Below are positions 25,007 to 31,323 of a stretch of 32,546 nucleotides of DNA, in pieces. The notes below the pieces were generated by a model. It was given only the letters and a program-made list of their open reading frames with translations, was not told the origin of the DNA and ran no database searches. This DNA comes from JBBQVO01 sp038211505 (GTDB lineage Bacteria > Chloroflexota > Dehalococcoidia > DSTF01 > JACRBR01), in contig JBBQVO010000015.1 in assembly GCA_038211505.1 (NCBI GenBank), forward strand, positions 1 to 32,546, read 5' to 3'. Position numbers and translations under genes: made by a program. Position 1 is the stretch's first letter; each line of letters opens with the position of its first letter.

Positions 25007-25672
25007 CTACGAGGACTCTTCGGGCGCGCCGCTGCCGGGTGTTTGTGGACGGCCGATATTATTCTTTGGCAGCGCGATGTCCAACTCCATGGCGTATCTC
25101 GCAACTTGGCGTCGGATCGCTCGCGTGTCTCTCGGGTAGGCAGTGGGTTTGTCATCGCCACCTAGGGCGTACCAGGATCTCCCGTTGACAACACGTTCCA
25201 CGAGGAGGTGGGCACCTCGCTCGAGATCGGATCGATTCATCGATCGCGGCGGGCGCACGCGATATCCGCTCTCAAATGCAAGCGGACCGCTGCCTGGCAT
25301 CGGAGGAAACGAACGGGCGCTCGCCACCAGCCGTGGCGAGCGTATCTGACCTCGCTCCCAGAGCCCGTGTGACCACACAAGATCCTTCGTCGCCTCCGGC
25401 GGAAGTGGCCATCTTGCGACGAATCTCGCGAGCAAGGTAGCCCACCGGTCATTGTTCAATGACCATTCATTGAAGAGAGCCACGAGCGCCGGCGCGAACG
25501 TTGCATTCTTATTGAGAGCCTCGTAATAAGCTCCGGTCTTGGACAACGCGATCTGACGCTCGTGAGCGACGCGCGGCGGTCGTGTTACTTTTCCGCCCTG
25601 CCGGCGACGGACGGCGCGCTCCATCCATGCGGCAATCTGTTCGTCGCCATTCCAAACTTCCATGACGGACAT
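25007..25672 (-). CDS. Hypothetical protein of the integrated element
   Basis: 221 residues, first ATG at 25672 (a second at 25663); no good ribosome binding site is visible. The sequence is rich in Trp and Arg, with WSLNNDRWATLLARFVARWPLP, LVWSHGLWERGQ and ERGAHLLVERVVNGRSWYALGG, then a basic C-terminal helix. I do not recognise the family. It is the first gene of the leftward run toward the terminase genes, 114 bases before the methylase, and lies just inside the tRNA-derived end of the element. It might be a regulator or DNA-binding protein of the element, but nothing shows this directly. Confidence 0.55.
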   Translation of the reverse strand: MSVMEVWNGDEQIAAWMERAVRRRQGGKVTRPPRVAHERQIALSKTGAYYEALNKNATFAPALVALFNEWSLNNDRWATLLARFVARWPLPPEATKDLVWSHGLWERGQIRSPRLVASARSFPPMPGSGPLAFESGYRVRPPRSMNRSDLERGAHLLVERVVNGRSWYALGGDDKPTAYPRDTRAIRRQVARYAMELDIALPKNNIGRPQTPGSGAPEESS

Positions 25673-25853
25673 TCTACGTGCAGCGCGGCATCACGGCGCG
25701 GGAGCATGCCAACCAACATGGTCCCGTTCGATTTCGGCGAAGTCCGTGAGCCTGCGTTTTCACTGAAGTTCAACTGCGGTTTCGAAGGTAGAGCCTCAAC
25801 AATTGGACGCGGCTTGAGATTTGCATGAAGATGTGGGGTGCCGACCAGCGTTC

Positions 25854-25898
25854 TTCCCAAGCAAAGGGTCGTCGGTTCGAGTCCGATCTCCCGCTCCA
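25854..25898 (+). repeat. 3' half of a tRNA-Gly gene: attachment-site remnant
   Basis: From the anticodon loop (TTCCCAA, anticodon CCC) onward the sequence reads as a tRNA: stem strand GCAAA, variable loop, T arm GTCGG-TTCGAGT-CCGAT, acceptor strand CTCCCGC, discriminator T and encoded CCA. The 5' half is absent: the bases before 25854 do not pair with the GCAAA stem or the acceptor strand. A break at the anticodon loop is the usual result of tyrosine-integrase insertion into a tRNA gene, leaving a displaced 3' half at the far end. By orientation the element should lie to its left. The intact tRNA-Gly is not in the window. Confidence 0.75.
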
Positions 25899-26044
25899 AC
25901 TTCCCCTCCTCAATACGCAATCCTCGGACACGCGTCCGGGGCTTCGTTTTGCGCCGAATTCGGCGATCATCTGCTGCCTGAGCTACTTGTGAGCGTGGAT
26001 CGGCCGGTCAATGAACGTGTCCGGCGGTTCCTTGAGACTCCCAG

Positions 26045-26233
26045 CTACAGCCCTTCGAACAGAACTCGTACGTGACGCCAAGGTGCGTACGGTTGGACAC
26101 CGCCTGATTCGATCGTCATGCCACCCACAGGATCCATCACCATGGACACCGTGGTTTTCAACTTCCCGTCCTCCAACCACAGGACGCGATCCGCGATGTC
26201 CTTAATGCGTTGGTCATGCACGGCCTTTTTCAT
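26045..26233 (-). pseudogene. Remnant of an ABC-transporter ATPase end fused to a YHS-type DPVxGM motif
   Basis: The leftward frame reads HDQRIKDIADRVLWLEDGKL, the typical end of a LolD-type ABC ATPase (His-switch region followed by the D/E-rich end). It is followed by MDPVGGMTIE, which resembles the DPVCGM metal-binding motif of YHS domains with the Cys changed to Gly. Everything upstream of the His-switch (Walker A, signature, Walker B) is missing, and no start or ribosome binding site is present. It is a decayed fragment beside a copper ATPase gene. ABC-ATPase/YHS pairing with heavy-metal transport genes makes the neighbourhood sensible. Confidence 0.6.
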
Positions 26234-26403
26234 CTCAAACGCACAGTAGGCTGTCCAGCTTTCAAAGTCCGGGTCTTCGGCGCCAACGAACTCTTCGCGG
26301 CGATTGACCTCTGTGTCGGAGACCCGCCGGCCGACCAATGGAAAGCCAACCTGCCGCCGTAACACCGGGAGCATGGTGCTGGGGTACTTAGCGAGTGATG
26401 CTA

Positions 26404-26431
26404 TTGCAGTTGCAGTTGCAGTTGCAGTTGC
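26404..26431 (+). repeat. Hexanucleotide tandem repeat (TTGCAG)4-TTGC
   Basis: Four full TTGCAG units plus TTGC lie 40 bases upstream of the copper ATPase start. In the ATPase frame they would read as alternating Ala-Val; a six-base unit would not change frame. The position is between the decayed ABC fragment and the ATPase, so changes in number could alter promoter spacing. Confidence 0.8.
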
Positions 26432-26471
26432 GGGCGCGCGAGTCGCTGCATCCAACAAGCTGGAGACACTC

Positions 26472-28883
26472 GTGTCGCACGAGCACATGTCGCACGATGT
26501 AACGAGAGGCGGGGCGAGACTCACGCTCGTCGTGGACAATCTCTACTGCCTGGCGTGCGCAGAAGCGATCGAGAAGGAACTCTCGGCCAACCAGCACGTC
26601 ACACGCGCTCGTGTCGACTTCGATGCGCGCACCGTCGACGTGACGTACCACCCAGACATGATCGACGAGGCGGCCATCCGTGCGCTCATCAATGAGAGCG
26701 GTCGCTGCACGTGCGCTGGAGACGTTACCCAGGGCGGGATGACGCATCTCAATCATCGTGCGCAGATGGCGCCGATGGCGATGGGTGGCGCCCACGACAA
26801 GATGCAGTACGAGATGCCGTCGACCGCGGCGCACTCGGAACATGATGCCGGGCACGCCAAGGCGATGTCGCACGCGGGCATGGACCACGACATGTCCGAC
26901 CCGAAGATGGCGAAGGCGATGGAGCGCGACATGCGCGACCGTTTCTTCGTCGCGCTGCTACTGACGATTCCGACGATCCTCTATTCGCCGCTCGGCTCGA
27001 ACTTCCTGCACCTCGACCTTCCGACGGGGCCGTTCGCCACGAACTCGATCATGCTCGTCCTCTCGACGCCAGTGGTCTGGTGGGGTGGCTGGATCTTCAT
27101 CGCCGGCGCCGTCCGGTCATTGCGCCACGGTTCACTCAACATGAGCGTCCTCATCGCTACCGGCGTGCTGGCGGCGTGGGGCTTCAGTGTCGTGATCACC
27201 GTCGGCAGTCTCGGGGAGACGTTCTTCGAGGCCGCGGCGATGCTCGTCACGTTTGTGCTCTTCGGCCACTGGATGGAGATGAAGTCTCGGCGCGGGACAA
27301 CGGACGCGCTCCGGGCGCTGTTCGACCTCGTACCGCCGAAGGCAACGGTGATTCGCAATGGCGCCGAGGTCGAGGTCGCTACGAGCGAGATCGTCGTCGA
27401 CGACCGCGTCGTCCTTCGGCCGGGCGACAAAGTGCCGGTCGACGGCGTGATCGAGTCGGGCCAAACTGCGATCGATGAGGCGCTCGTGACCGGTGAGTCC
27501 GTTCCGAAGGACAAAGGGCCAGGGGATGAGGTCATCGGCGGCTCGATCAACAAAACCGGCTCCGTGACCTTCAAGGCGACGAAGGTTGGCGCCGAGACAG
27601 CGCTCGCCCAGATCGTGAAGCTTGTTGAGGAGGCGCAGAGTTCCAAAGCGCCCGGCCAGCGGATCGCGGATCAGGCGGCGCAGTACCTCGTGATCCTGGC
27701 AGTCGGCTCCGGCATGATCACGTTCGTCGCCTGGTACGTCATCGGCGGCGAGACCGCCCTTCTCTCTCTCACCTTCGCGATCTCCGCCGTCGTGATCGCC
27801 TGTCCCGACGCGCTCGGGTTGGCGACGCCGACGGCCGTTGCCGTAGGTACGGGCCTCGGCGCCAAGCACAACATCCTCATCAAGGACGCGGCGACACTGG
27901 AAGGGGTGTCCCGCGTGACGGCGGTGGTGCTCGACAAGACGGGCACACTCACGGAGGGAAAGCCACAGCTCACCAGCGTCGTCGCCCAGGGCATCGAGGA
28001 GAACCAACTGCTGCGCCTGGCGGCATCCGCCGAGGCCGGCTCGGAGCATCCGCTCGGGCACGCGATCGTCGAAGGTGCCCGATCACGGAACGTCACCGTG
28101 CCGGCAGCAGAATCGTTCGCCGCTATCGCCGGCATGGGTTTGGAGGCAACCGTCGATGGACACAAATTAGTGGTCGGCAACCGCAAGCTGATGGATGATC
28201 GCGGGTTGTCGCTGGACGGTCTCTTGGCAAACGCGACGGACCTCGCCGAGCGAGGGAACACACCGATGTATGTGGCGGTGGATGGCAAGCTCGCCGGCAT
28301 TATCGCGGTTGCTGACACGATCAAACCCACCGCGCAAGGAACCGTGGAACGCCTGAAGGAACTCGGCATTGAGCCGGTGATGATGACCGGCGACAACGAG
28401 CGAACCGCCAAGTCCGTCGCTTCCCAACTCGGCATCGACCGCGTCTTCGCTGATGTTCTCCCGGCTGACAAGGCGCGCTACGTGAAGCAGCTGCAGGACG
28501 AGGGCAAGGTCGTCGCAATGGTGGGCGATGGTGTCAACGACGCGCCGGCGCTCGCCCAGGCAGACATCGGCATCGCCATCGGGGCGGGCACGGACGTAGC
28601 GATCGAGACCGCGCGCATCGTCCTGATGAAGAGCGATCCGCTCGACGTGTTGCGGGCGATTCGCCTGAGCAAGGCGACAGTCACGAAGATGAAGCAGAAT
28701 CTATTCTGGGCGAGCATCTACAACGTGCTCGCCATCCCTGTCGCCGCCGGCGTGCTGTATCCGGCCTTCGGCATCGAACTGCGGCCCGAGTGGTCCGCGT
28801 TGCTGATGTCCGTCAGCTCGATCATCGTCGCCACGAACGCGGTTTTGCTGAAGCGGGTTGAACATGACCTCGTCGAAGCCTGA
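26472..28883 (+). CDS. Copper-type P1B heavy-metal ATPase with HMA domain
   Basis: 803 residues from GTG at 26472, with GGAG six bases upstream; a longer frame from 26304 would add a low-complexity Ala-Val leader. Residues 16-80 form an HMA metal-binding domain with C26-x-x-C29. A Met/His-rich linker (about 100-155) follows, of the kind seen before CopB-type pumps. Next come the A-domain TGESVP, the transmembrane motif C444-P445-D446, the phosphorylated D488 in DKTGTLTEG, the SEHPLGHA nucleotide-domain motif, TGDN, GDGVNDAP and final helices with YNVLAIP and MSVSS, typical of Cu+ pumps. The pump would export monovalent copper (or silver) using ATP. CPD in place of CPC or CPH is the odd feature. 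Confidence 0.92.
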   Translation: MSHEHMSHDVTRGGARLTLVVDNLYCLACAEAIEKELSANQHVTRARVDFDARTVDVTYHPDMIDEAAIRALINESGRCTCAGDVTQGGMTHLNHRAQMAPMAMGGAHDKMQYEMPSTAAHSEHDAGHAKAMSHAGMDHDMSDPKMAKAMERDMRDRFFVALLLTIPTILYSPLGSNFLHLDLPTGPFATNSIMLVLSTPVVWWGGWIFIAGAVRSLRHGSLNMSVLIATGVLAAWGFSVVITVGSLGETFFEAAAMLVTFVLFGHWMEMKSRRGTTDALRALFDLVPPKATVIRNGAEVEVATSEIVVDDRVVLRPGDKVPVDGVIESGQTAIDEALVTGESVPKDKGPGDEVIGGSINKTGSVTFKATKVGAETALAQIVKLVEEAQSSKAPGQRIADQAAQYLVILAVGSGMITFVAWYVIGGETALLSLTFAISAVVIACPDALGLATPTAVAVGTGLGAKHNILIKDAATLEGVSRVTAVVLDKTGTLTEGKPQLTSVVAQGIEENQLLRLAASAEAGSEHPLGHAIVEGARSRNVTVPAAESFAAIAGMGLEATVDGHKLVVGNRKLMDDRGLSLDGLLANATDLAERGNTPMYVAVDGKLAGIIAVADTIKPTAQGTVERLKELGIEPVMMTGDNERTAKSVASQLGIDRVFADVLPADKARYVKQLQDEGKVVAMVGDGVNDAPALAQADIGIAIGAGTDVAIETARIVLMKSDPLDVLRAIRLSKATVTKMKQNLFWASIYNVLAIPVAAGVLYPAFGIELRPEWSALLMSVSSIIVATNAVLLKRVEHDLVEA

Positions 28884-29219
28884 TGCCGTGAGGATCGCCC
28901 GGCCGACTGACGAGATGAAGCCCTTTTCACCCGCGGGCCGATCGCTGTCCACAGACGCGCCTGGACGCAACTGCGGCACCTCGAGCAGGGCGCCGACAAA
29001 GAGGTGACCGACCTGGCGTCAATCGTGGTGGCACCGTCCGTTCTTGTAATGAAGGGGAAGGCGAGATCTGGAGATGACGACATGCTGCCCGCCGGCCGAC
29101 GCACGCGAGTACTAGACGGGAATCGACCAGGATCTACGAACGTCTACTGACAGAGCCCTGAATCCGCCACAGTGGGAACCAGCACCCAACGAACGAAGAT
29201 TGCAAGAAGTGGAGGAGCG
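28884..29219. other. Intergenic stretch without a supported gene
   Basis: 336 bases. One rightward frame after a TGA near 28907 stays open to about 29150 (with LRHLEQGADKEVTDLASIVVAP) but has no start codon with a ribosome binding site and no recognisable family. It may be decayed coding sequence. TGGAGGAGCG before 29220 is the ribosome binding site of the next gene. Confidence 0.45.
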
Positions 29220-30116
29220 ATGCGAGACGACGGACCCATCCTTGTTGCGCTTGATGGATCGGAGGTGGCGGAAGGTGCGGTCGCCTGTGCCGTCGCGCTC
29301 GCTGGCGCGCTCAAAGCGGATCTCGCTTTTGTGAATGTGTGGGAAGGTCTCACTGGGGGCTTCCGGTCCCTTCCTGTCGAGCGGTTGCCACGACTCGAGG
29401 ACGATGGTCGGCATTCCTGCACGTCGTACCTCGAACGCATCCGCAGCGAGGTCGGCCAGGATTCCGCTCAGCTCATTGTCGGCGACGGTTTCCCGGATCG
29501 CGAGATCTTGAAGGTTGCCGATGATATCGGCGCTCGCGCGATCGTTATGGCAACGCACGGGCGCTCCGGGGTTACGCGTTGGTGGTACGGCAGCACGGCG
29601 TCGCACCTGCTGCGATCTTCGCACGGTCCGATTGTCGCCGTCGGACCCCACGCGATGCGGCCGATCTCGGACAAACTCGCGATCCAGCGCGTCTTGGTCC
29701 CGCTCGATGGATCGTCAACAGCGCAGGAGGCCTTGTCGCCGGCGCGTCGGCTGGCGGACGCGTTGGGCGCGGAACTGATCCTCGCGCGCTGCGTGCCGTG
29801 GGCGACACAGGCCTATCCCATGCTCGCAGCCGGCGCCTATCTCCCCGAGATGGATCACGAGATCGTGGAAGGTGCCAACGCGTATCTGCGGGGCGTGGAA
29901 GAGCAGTTGGGTACGACCGCGCATCGTGCGTTCGTCCTTCGAGGACCGCCCGCTGACGCGCTGATCCAGTTCGTGGAAGCGCAAGATATCGACCTTGTCG
30001 TGATAACGACGCACGCACGTGCTGGTCTCGCTCGCGGTGTCCTCGGCAGTACCGCCGATCGTCTGTTGCAATGCGCCGCACCGGTCATGCTCATCCGGCC
30101 GGAGGAGCATGCGTGA
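29220..30116 (+). CDS. Universal stress protein, tandem two-domain
   Basis: 298 residues from ATG at 29220, chosen for GGAGGAG just upstream; an in-frame ATG at 29172 lacks it. Domain 1 (about 5-140) opens ILVALDGSEVAEGA and ends with the ATP-loop ATHGRSGVTRWWYGSTASHLL. Domain 2 (about 155-295) opens VLVPLDGSSTAQEAL and ends TTHARAGLARGVLGSTADRLL...VMLIRP. Both carry the GxxG...GS(T) nucleotide-binding type loop; in domain 2 the first Gly is Ala (HARAG). Tandem Usp proteins of this kind are cytoplasmic stress factors, many ATP-binding. The gene follows the copper ATPase by 336 bases and probably has its own promoter. Confidence 0.92.
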   Translation: MRDDGPILVALDGSEVAEGAVACAVALAGALKADLAFVNVWEGLTGGFRSLPVERLPRLEDDGRHSCTSYLERIRSEVGQDSAQLIVGDGFPDREILKVADDIGARAIVMATHGRSGVTRWWYGSTASHLLRSSHGPIVAVGPHAMRPISDKLAIQRVLVPLDGSSTAQEALSPARRLADALGAELILARCVPWATQAYPMLAAGAYLPEMDHEIVEGANAYLRGVEEQLGTTAHRAFVLRGPPADALIQFVEAQDIDLVVITTHARAGLARGVLGSTADRLLQCAAPVMLIRPEEHA

Positions 30117-30136
30117 CGGCGAATCGGAGACGTTTC

Positions 30137-30170
30137 ATCGGCCGCCCACATTTGAGTGCGTACGGCCGAT
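30137..30170. repeat. Inverted repeat after the Usp gene (possible terminator)
   Basis: ATCGGCCG at 30137-30144 pairs perfectly with CGGCCGAT at 30163-30170, loop 18 bases, 20 bases past the Usp stop. There is no T-run. It could end the transcript or be a protein site. Confidence 0.4.
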
Positions 30171-30884
30171 CGGCGATATGAGCGCGCGCTTCGAGCCTCG
30201 TCCGGCAGGAAAGCCGTGAACACTCCCGGCCATGCACCGTAAGGTTGCACCGGCTTTACAGATTCCGGCGGCCACCTGTGACCCTCACATTCCGATTGGT
30301 GCGTCACGGGCGATGTATCCCGTTCGCGACGATACTGCAATTCAGGGCCGCAACAGCGACGCCCGCCCATCGACGACAATTTCCGTGACCGCCACGGAAG
30401 TGACTCCCTGATGACAACGATCGCCAGCGAGTTGGCCGAACGCAACGCGCGATTCCTCGAAGAGTTGCCCTCGCGCATGTGGATTCGGCGCATCTCCGTA
30501 ATTGTCGAATCGAACGCTTGCGACGCCTGCTGGGTTCAACCGAAGAGCTTCGAACGAACCGACCCGCCGCCCCTGCCACACGCTCGCTGTACGCGGCGAG
30601 GCGGATGCGCCTGTTGGTACGCCGCGAGCTGCAGGTAGCGAATGGGTCTCGAATACCTGCCTCTGGCAATCTCGCTGCCGCTTGCGCTGCTGGCGCTCGA
30701 CGCATTGTGCGCCGCTGCGCGTCGGTCGTAATCCGAGCCCTCTCGATCGCTACGATGCCTGAAAGCCGCGTTGCCGCCGATGCCTTCCGACATCGAGCCA
30801 ACCTCCACGGCCGCGCCTCTCATGGTGCAATTGAGAGCGCAACGAACGTTCGTTCAGCTACGACGTACTCACGCGACTAAGCAT

Positions 30885-30974
30885 GGTGTTGAAAAAGTCG
30901 GGTTTGAACTGTTATCGCTCCGACGCGATCGGAACCTGGGCCCGTTGAGCGTCCGTTATTGGTTCATCAACACC
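30885..30974. repeat. Possible small inverted-repeat element (MITE-like)
   Basis: GGTGTTGA at 30885-30892 and TCAACACC at 30967-30974 are perfect 8-base terminal inverted repeats bounding 90 bases. The left end continues AAAAGTCGGG, a style of sequence seen at insertion-sequence ends. No transposase is present and no target duplication is evident. Weak evidence. Confidence 0.25.
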
Positions 30975-31153
30975 CTGTTAAATCATCACCCGCTTCGAAC
31001 ACGGGGTGTTCAGACATCCACCAGGTAGACGAGAATGAAACCGCACAGGCGCGACAGGGCGCGCCTCACGGCGGGTCGCGTCCCGCTTGCGTAAACTGCT
31101 GGGACGACGCAATGGAAGATCCTTACAGTTCTGCCGTTCTTGACATCTTTTCG

Positions 31154-31182
31154 TTGCGATCTTGTGGAACCTCTCGTAACAT
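31154..31182 (+). promoter_or_regulatory. Promoter of the collagen-like gene
   Basis: TTGCGA (31154-31159), 17-base spacer, TAACAT (31177-31182) fits a housekeeping promoter. Transcription would start near 31190, leaving a leader of about 130 bases. A TTGACA at 31140-31145 also exists but has no matching -10. Confidence 0.5.
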
Positions 31183-31192
31183 AGCGACATAA

Positions 31193-31308
31193 CCGCCGCC
31201 TCGCGCCGTTCTCATGAGTGCGGCGGGCAAAAACTGACCCCGCTGTTGATTACATACGTTTGCGACGCCCCTTTCGAGGGCGCCGCATTTGTGTTCGTTT
31301 GCGAACAC
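31193..31308 (+). promoter_or_regulatory. Structured 5' leader with three hairpins
   Basis: Three successive hairpins precede the ribosome binding site GGAGG (31313-31317): CCGCCGC/GCGGCGG (31193-31199 with 31220-31226); a ten-base stem with one mismatch (31261-31270 with 31278-31287); and a perfect GTGTTCG/CGAACAC stem with loop TTTG (31291-31308). The last ends four bases before the ribosome binding site. I do not recognise a known riboswitch. It may stabilise the RNA or control translation. Confidence 0.45.
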
Positions 31309-31323
31309 GCCCGGAGGAACCCC

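Larger units (their letters stand above)
30117..31153. other. About 1 kb without a convincing gene
   Basis: Several frames are open by chance of base composition but lack ribosome binding sites and protein-like sequence. Pieces look like decayed coding DNA: MTTIASELAERNARFLEELPS from 30411 continues in other frames. A 29-codon frame at 30642-30731 (GLEYLPLAISLPLALLALDA) would give a tiny hydrophobic peptide but has only a weak AGGT upstream. Noted structures are the palindrome AACGAACGTTCGTT at 30841-30854, the GGTGTTGA inverted pair at 30885-30974, and two small hairpins around 31045-31095 (AGGCGCG/CGCGCCT and GCGGG/CCCGC). Confidence 0.55.

Noticed and set aside
25585..25970. Short leftward frames with segments such as GLEPTTLCLG and SDSNRRPFAW
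   Set aside because: These words are what a reversed tRNA 3' half translates to; the frames cross the tRNA-Gly remnant and have no ribosome binding site.
28907..29150. Open rightward frame between the copper ATPase and Usp genes
   Set aside because: No usable start with a ribosome binding site and no known family; kept only as possible decayed coding sequence.
30479..30880. 133-codon rightward frame in the gene-poor stretch
   Set aside because: Arg/Ala-rich chance frame without ribosome binding site. Parts of other frames here look slightly more protein-like, so at most this is decayed sequence.
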